Assembly: GCF_000226955.1 (NCBI RefSeq)
Contig: NZ_AGFU01000040.1
Coordinates: forward strand, 1 to 48,038
Reading direction: 5' to 3'
Length of the DNA: 48,038 nucleotides
Source of the DNA: Sphingomonas elodea ATCC 31461
Lineage (GTDB): Bacteria > Pseudomonadota > Alphaproteobacteria > Sphingomonadales > Sphingomonadaceae
How positions within the stretch are numbered: the stretch's first letter is position 1; every line of letters starts with the position of its first letter. Positions 25,877 to 34,041 of this stretch are shown here, one piece after another. The translations under genes and the position numbers were made by a program. Below the pieces are notes generated by a model that was given only the letters and a program-made list of their open reading frames with translations, made no database searches and was not told the DNA's origin.

Positions 25877-25892
25877 TTTACGTGAACGTCAA
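25877..25892 (-). promoter_or_regulatory. Candidate MerR/LiuR-type operator
   Basis: The 16-base site on the minus strand is TTGACGTTCACGTAAA, an inverted repeat of TTnACGT with a 2-base centre and one unmatched pair. It starts 20 bases upstream of the MerR ATG. Its first six bases also read as a -35 (TTGACG), with TAGAAA 17 bases on, so regulator and polymerase would share the site. Confidence 0.6.
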
Positions 25893-25902
25893 GCGGCGCG
25901 CG

Positions 25903-26079
25903 CTATTTCTTGGGGCGCGATCCGCCGGTCGATCGGGCACGGACGATGTCCTCATGGAGCAGCATCGCCCGCGTGTTGAGCTCGGCGGCTTCGGAGTAGG
26001 TGGGGCCACCCCAGATCTGGGCGGACACCGGCGCGAGGGGAAGCAGGCTCAGGGCACTGGCGAGGAGCAGAATACGCAT
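25903..26079 (-). CDS. 58-residue secreted protein
   Basis: The protein starts MRILLLASALSLLPLAPVSA, a clear signal peptide with probable cleavage after PVSA. A mature part of about 38 residues follows, with QIWGGPTYSEAAELNTRAML and a basic end. GGGAGAG stands six bases before the ATG and is enclosed in a hairpin. It lies downstream of hisI and a lipoprotein gene on the same strand. No family recognised. Confidence 0.65.
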   Translation of the reverse strand: MRILLLASALSLLPLAPVSAQIWGGPTYSEAAELNTRAMLLHEDIVRARSTGGSRPKK

Positions 26080-26085
26080 CGTCAC

Positions 26086-26121
26086 TCTCCCGAAAAGGCG
26101 GTCGCCGCCGCTATCGGGAGA
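26086..26121 (-). promoter_or_regulatory. Hairpin covering a ribosome binding site
   Basis: On the minus strand TCTCCCGA pairs with TCGGGAGA (8 bp) around a 20-base loop that holds a second small stem (GGCGG/CCGCC). The second arm contains the GGGAGA Shine-Dalgarno of the 58-residue secreted protein gene. The structure also lies after the upstream lipoprotein gene, so it could instead be a terminator. Confidence 0.5.
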
Positions 26122-26145
26122 TCCTATCACCTCCGCACCGCCCGT

Positions 26146-26649
26146 CTATTCGCCGCAGAGCGCGCGCCCCTCGGGATCCCGCATGGCGCGGCCCTCGGCG
26201 ACCGACTCGCCCAGCCGCACGAACTGGGTGCCCGCCAGCGCCGCCCGCCCGGTGCAGAGTCGGCGGCACGCCCCCGGCACCGCCCCGGGCAGCGCGAGCC
26301 GATCGCCGTCGTAGCGCGCGGTGAAGCTGCAACCGCCATCCGCGCCGAGGGAAACCGCCAGCCCCTCGCCGATGCGCCGCACCTGGCCGATCGCGCGGCA
26401 ACCGTTACCCTCACCATAGTCGATGACGATGCCGATCCGGTGCTCCTGGTCGGCGGGAACAATGCACAGCCGGTCGGCCCCGCGCGCATAGGCGCCGAGG
26501 ATCGCCGTGCTCGCCGGGTCGCGCACCAGCCCGCGCCGGACCGCGGCCGCTTCCAGGTCGATCGAGGCGTTGGACATCGCGTCGGGCGACGCGCCTCCGC
26601 AGGCCGCCAGCGCCAGCAACAGCAGAAGCGCGAGCCCGGCCCGTCTCAT
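26146..26649 (-). CDS. Hypothetical lipoprotein
   Basis: A 167-residue lipoprotein: the signal peptide [19 protein letters not shown] has lipobox LAAC with C17. The mature part has several cysteines ([39 protein letters not shown]) that may form disulfides in the periplasm. Its ATG overlaps the hisI stop (ATGA), so it is coupled to hisI, although no functional link is evident. Family not recognised, though the fold looks like a compact secreted domain. Confidence 0.75.
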   Translation of the reverse strand: MRRAGLALLLLLALAACGGASPDAMSNASIDLEAAAVRRGLVRDPASTAILGAYARGADRLCIVPADQEHRIGIVIDYGEGNGCRAIGQVRRIGEGLAVSLGADGGCSFTARYDGDRLALPGAVPGACRRLCTGRAALAGTQFVRLGESVAEGRAMRDPEGRALCGE

Positions 26650-27008
26650 GCGTCGCGCACCAGCGCTCCGTTCTCGATGCGGCGGTAGAAGCAGCTCGGC
26701 GCGCCGGTGTGGCAAGCGGGGCCATGCGGCTCGACGCGCAGCCACAGTGCATCCTGGTCGCAATCGATCCGCGCCTCGACGACATGGAGGAAATGGCCCG
26801 AGGTCTCGCCCTTGGTCCAGAGCCGTCCGCGGCTGCGCGACCAGAAGGTCGCCTTGCCGGTCTCCAGCGTCACCGCCAGCGCCTCGGCGTTCATATGCGC
26901 GAGCATCAGCACCTCGCCGGTGGCGGCATGGGTGGCGACGGCGGTGATCAGGCCGTTGGCATCATATTTCGGATCGAGCGTGGCGCCCGTTTCGCGGATA
27001 TCGGTCAC
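26646..27008 (-). CDS. hisI: Phosphoribosyl-AMP cyclohydrolase
   Basis: A 120-residue stand-alone HisI, opening the purine ring of phosphoribosyl-AMP in histidine synthesis. The active-site set is complete: D82-C83-D84-Q85-D86 for magnesium and zinc, with C99, H100 and C106 ([11 protein letters not shown]). No fused HisE domain is present. The start is GTG at 27008 with no clear ribosome binding site. It is outside a his operon and is coupled to a lipoprotein gene. It diverges from the LprI-like gene over 100 bases. Confidence 0.94.
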   Translation of the reverse strand: MTDIRETGATLDPKYDANGLITAVATHAATGEVLMLAHMNAEALAVTLETGKATFWSRSRGRLWTKGETSGHFLHVVEARIDCDQDALWLRVEPHGPACHTGAPSCFYRRIENGALVRDA

Positions 27009-27108
27009 GCGAGCGCTGTAGCGGGGTTCGCGGCGAGCGTCATCCCTCGCCTGTCCGCGCGGAGCGGTTTAGGGCCTCGCGCGTCCTGCGTTCGAAGGGA
27101 GACTCTTC

Positions 27109-28209
27109 GTGATCCTGTATATCCTGGCCCCGCTCGTCCTCGCGACGGCGCCGTTGCCGGCGCAGGCCGGCCCGAGCTTCGCCTGCTCGACCGCCGCGAT
27201 GCCGACCGAAAAGGCCATCTGCGCCGATCCGAGGCTCGGCGCGCTCGATCGCGAAATGGCGCAGCTGTTCGGAATCGCCAAGGAGAGCGCGTTCGGCAGC
27301 GGCCCCTCCAACCAGCTGGCCGTCCAGCGCACCGCGCTGCAGGAGATGCGCGCCTGTAAGCCGCCGCTTACCCCCTGCCTGCTGGATCGCTACGCCCTGC
27401 GCAGCCAGGAACTGGCCATCGCGGCCCTTCCCAAGGCGCCCGCGACCGCTCTGCCGATCCTCCGCCGCAGCGACCCCGCTTTCGCGCCGATACTCGAGGC
27501 GGTACAACTCTGGTCGGAAGCGCCGGTCGACGCCAACTGGTCCGCACCGGAACGTACGAAGCCCCGCACCCGCATCTCCGCGCTGCTCCAGCCCTATCTC
27601 ACCGGGCTCCAGACCAAGCCGGACCAGGCGTTCGGGAACGCCATCCTGCGCGCGCCCGGCACCGACGGCGTCATGGTGAAGACGATCGACGATCTGTTCC
27701 GCTCCGATCGCCACTTCGCCGCCTTCCTCAACGTGCTCGGCCCCTATCTTGACGAACCCAGGCTCTCCGGCGCGCCGCGCACGCTGCCCTGCGCCGCGAT
27801 CGTCCGACATCCGAAACTGCTCGAGGCGACCGGCCCGGCGTTCGGCTCGACCCTGGACAATTTCATCTTCCGCAACGACTGCCGTGACACCCTGCCGCCG
27901 CTGCCGTCGCTCGACGCGCTGCAAACCAAGCTGTTCCGCAGCTGGCCGGAATGCGAAGGCACGATCCGCTACATGGCGTACAGCAGCTTCAATCGCGACA
28001 TCGACGCGGCACGGCTGGGCATGGTCGAGCCCGGTACGGCGAAGCCGCTGCGCGCACGCAAGGGCGTGACGAGGGCGGATCTGGACGGCGTCCAACGCGA
28101 CCTCACCGCCTATTACGCGACCTATCTGCACCGCGCTCCGGCGGCTGCCGCCACGATGGCCCGCGGCGCGCTCTCCCGGCTAATGACGGGTGCGCACCAG
28201 TGCGAGTGA
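27109..28209 (+). CDS. Secreted protein with LprI/DUF1311-like N-terminus
   Basis: A 366-residue exported protein. AGGGAG lies a few bases before the GTG start. The signal peptide MILYILAPLVLATAPLPAQA is followed by FACSTAAMPTEKAICADPRL and GALDREMAQLF, which is the pattern of LprI-type domains (a lysozyme inhibitor in Mycobacterium). ALRSQELAIAAL closes that region near residue 105. The remaining 260 residues contain scattered cysteines and I recognise no family there. It could be a wall-related or stress protein; this is not established. Confidence 0.72.
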   Translation: MILYILAPLVLATAPLPAQAGPSFACSTAAMPTEKAICADPRLGALDREMAQLFGIAKESAFGSGPSNQLAVQRTALQEMRACKPPLTPCLLDRYALRSQELAIAALPKAPATALPILRRSDPAFAPILEAVQLWSEAPVDANWSAPERTKPRTRISALLQPYLTGLQTKPDQAFGNAILRAPGTDGVMVKTIDDLFRSDRHFAAFLNVLGPYLDEPRLSGAPRTLPCAAIVRHPKLLEATGPAFGSTLDNFIFRNDCRDTLPPLPSLDALQTKLFRSWPECEGTIRYMAYSSFNRDIDAARLGMVEPGTAKPLRARKGVTRADLDGVQRDLTAYYATYLHRAPAAAATMARGALSRLMTGAHQCE

Positions 28210-28212
28210 GGT

Positions 28213-28461
28213 TCAATGCTTTCGGATCGCCTTGATGAGGCCGTCCTTGTCCATCTTCGATCGCTCCTCGATACCGATCGCCCTGGCCTCGTCGTATAGA
28301 TCGGCCTTGCTGCGATCCTCCAGCCGGCCGCCTCCCGAGTCGAGGCTGCCGTTCGCCTGGGCATTGGCGATCCGTGCGGCCTTCTCCTTCAAGGCGCCGT
28401 CGTCGCGGAGTTTCTCGTACAGGGTGTCGTTCTTGATCTGCGCACCATGGTCCTTGGCCAT
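28213..28461 (-). CDS. Small protein with Rho-N-like C-terminus (DUF7218-like)
   Basis: An 82-residue acidic and basic helical protein that starts MAKDHGAQIKNDTLYEKLRD. Its C-terminal 35 residues, KADLYDEARAIGIEERSKMD followed by LIKAIRKH, look like the SAP/Rho N-terminal fold found in small plasmid or stress-related proteins. The ATG at 28461 is chosen because the upstream extension is atypical. It is convergent with the LprI-like gene (three bases) and divergent from purF. Family assignment to DUF7218 is from memory and unverified. Confidence 0.68.
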   Translation of the reverse strand: MAKDHGAQIKNDTLYEKLRDDGALKEKAARIANAQANGSLDSGGGRLEDRSKADLYDEARAIGIEERSKMDKDGLIKAIRKH

Positions 28462-28594
28462 GCTTCGTCTCGCATTTGCCAAGGGCTTAACCGGCAAAAT
28501 GGGTAAACGCTCCTTTTCCGTGTGACAGACCGGAGACAAAGCCTGACGAAGCGCCTATATGGCCGCCAACCGTTGCCGTTCCCCCCGAGGGCCA

Positions 28595-30058
28595 ATGCTT
28601 ACCACACACCCGTTCGATGACGACAAGCTGCGCGAAGAGTGCGGCGTATTCGGCGTTTCCAACAGCGAGGGCGCGGCCGCGATGGTCGCGCTCGGGCTGC
28701 ACGCCCTCCAGCACCGCGGCCAGGAGGCCGCCGGCATCACCAGCTGGGATGGGCATCAGTTCCACTCCCACCGGGCGATGGGCCATGTCGCCGGCAATTT
28801 CGATCGCGACGACGTGATCCGGTCGCTCCCCGGCCTCGCCGCCTGCGGCCATGTCCGCTACGCGACGACGGGCGGCTCGGCGATCCGCAACGTCCAGCCG
28901 CTCTATGCCGAGCTGGCCAGCGGCGGCTTCGCGGTTGCGCATAACGGCAACATCTCCAACGCGATGCGGCTGCGGCGCGATCTCGTCCGCCGCGGCGCGA
29001 TCTTCCAATCGACCTCGGATACCGAGGTGATCATCCACCTCGTCGCCACCTCCCAGTACCGCACGCTGATCGACCGGTTCATCGATGCACTGAAGCAGGT
29101 CGAGGGCGCCTATTCGCTGATCGTGATGACGCCGGAGGGCATGATCGCCTGCCGCGATCCGCTCGGCATCCGCCCGCTGGTGATGGGAAAGCTGGGCGAA
29201 TCGGTGATCTTCGCCTCGGAAACCGTCGCCCTCGACGTGGTCGGCGCAGACTATGTCCGCGATGTCGAGCCGGGCGAGCTGGTGATCGTTAAGGGCAATG
29301 GCGAGCTTTCCAGCCACAAACCGTTCGCGCCCCAGGCGGCCCGCCCCTGCATCTTCGAATATGTCTATTTCTCCCGCCCCGATTCGATCAGCGACAATCG
29401 CTCGGTCTATTCGGTGCGCAAGGCGATCGGCGCGCAGCTGGCAATCGAATCGCCGGTCGAGGCCGATCTCGTCGTGCCGGTGCCCGATTCGGGCGTGCCC
29501 GCGGCGATCGGCTATGCGCAGCAGTCGGGGATTCCGTTCGAGCTGGGCATCATCCGCTCGCACTATGTCGGCCGCACCTTCATTCAGCCGGGCGACAAGG
29601 TCCGCCACCTCGGCGTGAAGCTCAAGCACAATGCGAACCGCGAGCTGATCGCGGGCAAGCGCATCGTGCTGATCGACGATTCGATCGTTCGCGGCACCAC
29701 CAGCCTCAAGATCGTGCAGATGATGCACGAGGCCGGCGCCAAGGAAGTGCACATGCGCATCGCCTCGCCGCCGACGCGGCACAGCTGCTTCTACGGCGTC
29801 GACACGCCCGAGCGCGCCAAGCTGCTCGCCGCGAAGATGGATGTTGGCGGCATGACCGACTTCATCCATGCCGACAGCCTGGCCTTCGTCTCGATCGACG
29901 GGCTGTACAAGGCACTGGGCGAAGCACGCCGCGCGGATATCCACCCGAAATATTGCGACGCCTGCTTCACCGGCGACTATCCGACGACGCTGACCGACCA
30001 GGACGAACTGGCACCGCCGCCGGACCAGCTCGCGCTGCTGGCCGAGAAGGTCGGCTGA
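28595..30058 (+). CDS. purF: Amidophosphoribosyltransferase
   Basis: A 487-residue enzyme for the first committed step of purine synthesis, making phosphoribosylamine from PRPP and glutamine. The N-terminal nucleophile is C16 in REECGVFG, exposed after removal of a short propeptide. The glutaminase domain has HNGNISNAMRLR. The PRPP loop is VLIDDSIVRGTTS. Cysteines in RPCIFEYV, SCFYGVD and YCDACFTGDYP point to the [4Fe-4S] class, as in Bacillus. It starts at ATG 28595; an SDR gene follows after seven bases. Confidence 0.96.
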   Translation: MLTTHPFDDDKLREECGVFGVSNSEGAAAMVALGLHALQHRGQEAAGITSWDGHQFHSHRAMGHVAGNFDRDDVIRSLPGLAACGHVRYATTGGSAIRNVQPLYAELASGGFAVAHNGNISNAMRLRRDLVRRGAIFQSTSDTEVIIHLVATSQYRTLIDRFIDALKQVEGAYSLIVMTPEGMIACRDPLGIRPLVMGKLGESVIFASETVALDVVGADYVRDVEPGELVIVKGNGELSSHKPFAPQAARPCIFEYVYFSRPDSISDNRSVYSVRKAIGAQLAIESPVEADLVVPVPDSGVPAAIGYAQQSGIPFELGIIRSHYVGRTFIQPGDKVRHLGVKLKHNANRELIAGKRIVLIDDSIVRGTTSLKIVQMMHEAGAKEVHMRIASPPTRHSCFYGVDTPERAKLLAAKMDVGGMTDFIHADSLAFVSIDGLYKALGEARRADIHPKYCDACFTGDYPTTLTDQDELAPPPDQLALLAEKVG

Positions 30059-30065
30059 GCCGGGC

Positions 30066-30776
30066 ATGAGCCAGGGACCGCTCGCGGGTCAGACCGCACT
30101 CGTCACCGGCGCCAGCCGCGGCATCGGCGCAGCGACCGCCGTCGCACTGGGTGCCGCCGGCGCCCATGTCGTCCTCACCGCGCGCACCGCGGGCGGGCTC
30201 GAGGAAGTGGAGGACGCGATCTTCCAGGCCGGCGGCAGCGCCACGATCGCGCCGCTCGACCTTACCGAGCACGACGCGATCGGTCGCCTCGCTGGCGCGA
30301 TCGCCGAGCGCTGGCCGGCCCTGGACATGCTGGTGCTCAACGCCGGCATGCTCGGCACGCTGAGCGCGGTGACCGCGATCGACTTCGCCGAGCTGGCCAA
30401 GGTGCTGACCCTCAACGTCAGCGCACAGGCCGCGATGCTCGCGGCGTTCGATCCGATGCTGCGCCGGGCGCCCGCCGCCCGCGTGCTCGGCATCACCTCC
30501 AGCGTCGGTCGTACCCCGCGCGCCTATTGGGGCGTCTATGGTGCATCGAAGGCGGCCTTCGAGAACCTGCTGCTCAGCTACGGCCACGAGCTGGAGAATG
30601 TGAGCGAGGTCCGCGTCGGCATCGTCGATCCGGGTGCCACCCGCACCAAGATGCGCGCCCGCGCCTTTCCGGGCGAGGATCCGGCGACGGTAAAGGCCCC
30701 CGAGGTGGTGGCCGAGCGGATCGTCGCGCTGATGGCCGCCGGGTTCGAGCGCGGCCATTTCGAGCGGGTCGGCTGA
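30066..30776 (+). CDS. Short-chain dehydrogenase/reductase (YciK-like)
   Basis: A 236-residue classical SDR. The nucleotide loop is TGASRGIG (14-21), the NAG motif is at 92-94, and the catalytic set is S145/S146 with Y158-x3-K162 (YGASK). VDPGATRTKMRARAFPGE matches the SDR region after the active site. ARTAGGLEEV after the second strand is compatible with NADP. It follows purF by seven bases and is probably co-transcribed. Substrate unknown; resemblance to YciK-type enzymes is a general impression. Confidence 0.88.
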   Translation: MSQGPLAGQTALVTGASRGIGAATAVALGAAGAHVVLTARTAGGLEEVEDAIFQAGGSATIAPLDLTEHDAIGRLAGAIAERWPALDMLVLNAGMLGTLSAVTAIDFAELAKVLTLNVSAQAAMLAAFDPMLRRAPAARVLGITSSVGRTPRAYWGVYGASKAAFENLLLSYGHELENVSEVRVGIVDPGATRTKMRARAFPGEDPATVKAPEVVAERIVALMAAGFERGHFERVG

Positions 30777-30780
30777 GGGT

Positions 30781-31272
30781 CTAGTTTTCCTCTTCGTCGC
30801 CCTTGGCGGCGGGGCTCGGCGCAGGTACCGGCTTGGCGCACGCACACCGAGCGGCCGGCGGCCGTCGAGGCGGCGCCGTCGCCGCGAACTCGGATCGGGT
30901 GAGGACCCCCGACTTGTCGGCATCCGCCCCGGTGAACTTGGCGATCGACTTGGCCGCCCATTCCTCGAAGCTCAGCCTGCCGTCGCCATTGGCGTCCAGC
31001 CTGGCGAACGCCTTGTGGCGCGCGGCGAAATATTCGTCACGGCTCACCGCTTCGTTGCGATCCTTGTCGTAGCGATCGAAACGCTTCTGCTCCCGGGTCT
31101 TGGCATCGGCCTCCGGCGCTGCATCGGGCAGCGGTGCGGCCGCGCTGGCGTTGCCCGGCATCGCCGGCAACACCGCAGCCAGCGGCGACGGCGACGGCCC
31201 GCGCTGGAACAGCAGCAATCCCCCGAACGCAAGCAACAACGCCGCCCCGGCACCTACCGCATATCGCCACAT
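30781..31272 (-). CDS. Membrane-anchored EF-hand protein
   Basis: A 163-residue protein with an N-terminal transmembrane helix (MWRYAVGAGAALLLAFGGLL) and a periplasmic part holding three EF-hand-like loops: DRYDKDRNEAVSRDEY, DANGDGRLSFEEW and DADKSGVLTRSEF. The second is a canonical calcium loop and the first is weaker. A Pro/Ala-rich tail with CAC follows, ending in DEEEN. GGGGAG is eight bases before the ATG at 31272. It converges on the SDR gene with a four-base gap. Probably a calcium-binding envelope protein. Confidence 0.83.
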   Translation of the reverse strand: MWRYAVGAGAALLLAFGGLLLFQRGPSPSPLAAVLPAMPGNASAAAPLPDAAPEADAKTREQKRFDRYDKDRNEAVSRDEYFAARHKAFARLDANGDGRLSFEEWAAKSIAKFTGADADKSGVLTRSEFAATAPPRRPPAARCACAKPVPAPSPAAKGDEEEN

Positions 31273-31332
31273 CGGACCGTCTCCCCGCAAGACTTGCAGG
31301 AAGCTATAGCTTCAGGGGCGTGCAGCCAAGCC

Positions 31333-31992
31333 CTATCGTCCGCTCAGCCTATGCCAGAGCAGCCGACCCACCCGCTTGGGGGCGCCCAACGGCAGCGGTG
31401 CACCTGCCGGCATCTCCAGATCCATCCGCGCCCGATGCGCCAGCGCGCCCAGCGCGCGGCCATTGCGGCTCCAGCGGGGAGCAAGCGCCTCGGCCAACCG
31501 CGGCCGGGCGGCGGTGCGGGCCGCGTCCGCCTCGTCGCCATCGCCAAGGTGCCGGGCGAGGTCCGCCAGCGCCCAGCCCTCGCCCGCCGCCGCGAGCGGA
31601 TCGTCTCCCGCGTCGAGCGCCTTGCCCGCCGCGACGAACAGGCTGCCCCGTCCGGCAGCGAACCGGGCAAGGGCAAGGCCGTCCAGCGCCTCCTCCTCGA
31701 CCAGCACTTCCCAGCCATGCACGATCGGCACCAGCGAGGCACCCGATACGCCACGCGGCAGCAATTCGGCAGCGAGGCCGGTCAGCACCGGCTCGGCCGG
31801 GGGCGGCGCGGTATCCAGCTTGGCGAGCGCCTCGCGCCACCAGGCAAGCCGCAACTGCCCCACCGCCGGCTGGCTGGTGGTGCGCAGCAGCTGCGCCAGC
31901 GCATCGTCCAGCGCCAGCAGCGCCGCCAGGGCAGACCGGCTAACGTACGGTACGTAGGAGAGAATCAGGGCCCGTTCGGGATCGTCGGGCAT
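31333..31992 (-). CDS. Squalene/phytoene-synthase-like protein
   Basis: A 219-residue protein starting MPDDPERALILSYVPYVSRS. VGQLRLAWWREALAKLD and LVPIVHGWEVLVEE mark it as a member of the squalene/phytoene synthase-like superfamily, nearest to the NDUFAF6-like group. I cannot see the two Asp-rich prenyl-diphosphate motifs of active synthases, and the protein is shorter. A GTG seven codons upstream (32013), next to GAGGGGAGG, is an alternative start. It is divergent from the TadG-like gene. An enzymatic role is uncertain. Confidence 0.7.
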   Translation of the reverse strand: MPDDPERALILSYVPYVSRSALAALLALDDALAQLLRTTSQPAVGQLRLAWWREALAKLDTAPPPAEPVLTGLAAELLPRGVSGASLVPIVHGWEVLVEEEALDGLALARFAAGRGSLFVAAGKALDAGDDPLAAAGEGWALADLARHLGDGDEADAARTAARPRLAEALAPRWSRNGRALGALAHRARMDLEMPAGAPLPLGAPKRVGRLLWHRLSGR

Positions 31993-32091
31993 CGAATTTA
32001 GCGAAGCGTTCACCCCTCCCCTCTATGGCGAGAGGCTCGCCGGCGAAAGGGGGCAGTGCGCGCCGACGCCCGAGGGTTTCGATCGATCACG

Positions 32092-34041
32092 ATGCGTGGC
32101 ACGTTCTTCCAGCGATTGCAGCGGCGACGCCGCGTCCCGCGGGGGAACTCCCAGGCCTTGTTGCGGCGGCTGCGCGGCGACATAGCGGGGAACACCCTGG
32201 CGATCATGGCGATCGCGCTGGTACCGCTGCTGTTCATTGCCGGCTCCGCCGTGGACACCGCGCGGCTCTACATGGTCAAGACGCGGCTGCAGCAGGCATG
32301 CGACGCGGGCGCGCTGGCCGGGCGCCGCTTCATGGTCTCGACCAACGCCACAACACTCGACGCCACCGCGACCACCCAGGCGAACGCCTTCTTCGCCAAC
32401 AACTTCAAGGCGGGGCTGTTCGGCGCCAAGGCGATCAGCTTCACCCCCTCCAAGACCGGCGACAACCAGGTCGCCGGTACCGCCTCGGCCACGGTACCGA
32501 TGACGCTCACCGCGATGATGGGCTTCGGCGACCAGACGCTGACCGTCGCCTGCGAGGCGCGCTATGACGTTGCCGATACGGACATCCTGTTCGTGCTGGA
32601 CACGACCGGATCGATGGCATGCCTCAGTTCGGAGACCGAGGGCTGCAATCAGCCGGTGTACACCTACACGCGGCCGACGATCGCCGGCGCCCCTGGCTAT
32701 GGCGGCACCACCGGCTATGCGGTCCAGGAGAAGACGGGCTCGAAGATCGCCGGCCTGCGCTCGGCTGTGCTCAACTTCTACGATACGCTGGCCGCCGCCG
32801 TCGATCCCGCAACCCATCTGCGGTACGGCTTCGTCCCCTACACCTCCACGGTGAACGCCGGCTATGCGGTGACCGCGCTGTCGACCAGCTACATCGTCGA
32901 CAGTTGGACCTATAACAGCCGGGCGCTGGCCGGCGACGCCAACAACGGAGCGAGCAGCAGCACCACCTACAGCAACAAGAACCAGGGCCAGTGCAACGCC
33001 TATGCCGGGCGCAGCCCCGCCACCGGCTTCAGCGCCTCGGGCGCGGCAACGGTGACGACGGCAAGCTGGACTCCGGCGAACGGCAGCACCCCGAGCAGCT
33101 GCGTCGTCACCGCACAGCCAGTGAAGCCCAACTGGACCTACAGGAAGGTCAACCTCGACACGAGCCAGTTCAAGCTGGGCACCGCCGTGACCGATCCGAC
33201 CAAGATCACCGGGGCCACATCGCGCTGGCAGGGCTGCATCGAGGAGCGGGACACGACGGCGACCGGCTCCTTCGACTATTCCAGCCTGCCGCCGGACCTC
33301 GATCCCGATCTCGTGCCGACCAACGATACCACCCGATGGCGGCCGATGTGGCCGGACGTGGTCTATTATCGCGGCGAATATTCCAGCCTCACCTATTCGG
33401 GCAACAGCTCCAACCCGTTCGGCGACGGTACGAGCCCCTATGCGCTCGACTATTTCACGCCGCTCACCGCCCACCAGAACATCGCCTATGGCTGGGTATC
33501 GTGCGGCAAGCCGGTCCAGCGGCTGAAGGTCATGACGCGGCAGGACGTGAGCGACTATGTCAACGCGACCGACTTCGTCCCCCAAGGCGGCACCTATCAC
33601 GACACCGGCATGATCTGGGGAACGCGGCTGCTCTCCCCCACGGGCCTGTTCGCCACCGACACCTCCGCCTGGCCCGGCCGCAACCCGCCCAAGCGCTATA
33701 TCGTGTTCATGACCGATGGCGACATGGCGCCGAGCATGTGCCTGTACGGCATGTACGGGATCGAGAATTACGACCAGCGGGTAACGTCGAACGGGTTCCA
33801 CTCCGGCTGCTCGGACAGCAGCCAGCAGGCCAATCACTATGCGCGCTTCCTCGCCGCCTGCGCCGCCGCCAAGGCACGCAACATCTCGGTGTTCATCGTC
33901 GGCTTCGGCCAGACGCTGACCAGCCAGCTGCAGAGTTGCGCGTCGCCGGGCCAGGCCTTCTATGCGGCCGACAATACAGCGCTCAATGCCGCCTTCCAGA
34001 CGATCGCCAAGCGCGTGGCGATGCTGCGGCTCACCCGGTGA
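32092..34041 (+). CDS. TadG-like protein with von Willebrand A domain
   Basis: A 649-residue protein beginning with a basic stretch, then DIAGNTLAIMAIALVPLLFI and AGSAVDTARLYMVKTRLQQA, the TadE/G-type transmembrane start of Flp pilus assembly proteins. The vWA domain begins near residue 165 with FVLDTTGSM (MIDAS D170-x-T-G-S) and continues through FMTDGDMAPS to IFIVGFGQTL. Between them lie Ser/Thr/Tyr-rich insertions. A GTG at 32056 with a better ribosome binding site is an alternative start. Its stop overlaps the next gene (TGATG). The rest of a tad locus is not in the window. Confidence 0.85.
   Translation: MRGTFFQRLQRRRRVPRGNSQALLRRLRGDIAGNTLAIMAIALVPLLFIAGSAVDTARLYMVKTRLQQACDAGALAGRRFMVSTNATTLDATATTQANAFFANNFKAGLFGAKAISFTPSKTGDNQVAGTASATVPMTLTAMMGFGDQTLTVACEARYDVADTDILFVLDTTGSMACLSSETEGCNQPVYTYTRPTIAGAPGYGGTTGYAVQEKTGSKIAGLRSAVLNFYDTLAAAVDPATHLRYGFVPYTSTVNAGYAVTALSTSYIVDSWTYNSRALAGDANNGASSSTTYSNKNQGQCNAYAGRSPATGFSASGAATVTTASWTPANGSTPSSCVVTAQPVKPNWTYRKVNLDTSQFKLGTAVTDPTKITGATSRWQGCIEERDTTATGSFDYSSLPPDLDPDLVPTNDTTRWRPMWPDVVYYRGEYSSLTYSGNSSNPFGDGTSPYALDYFTPLTAHQNIAYGWVSCGKPVQRLKVMTRQDVSDYVNATDFVPQGGTYHDTGMIWGTRLLSPTGLFATDTSAWPGRNPPKRYIVFMTDGDMAPSMCLYGMYGIENYDQRVTSNGFHSGCSDSSQQANHYARFLAACAAAKARNISVFIVGFGQTLTSQLQSCASPGQAFYAADNTALNAAFQTIAKRVAMLRLTR

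Noticed and set aside
32010-32055. CACCCCTCCCCTC stretch resembling the dispersed repeat
   Set aside because: Only the C-rich core is shared; the hairpin partner and TTGGGG tail are missing, so I do not count it as a copy.
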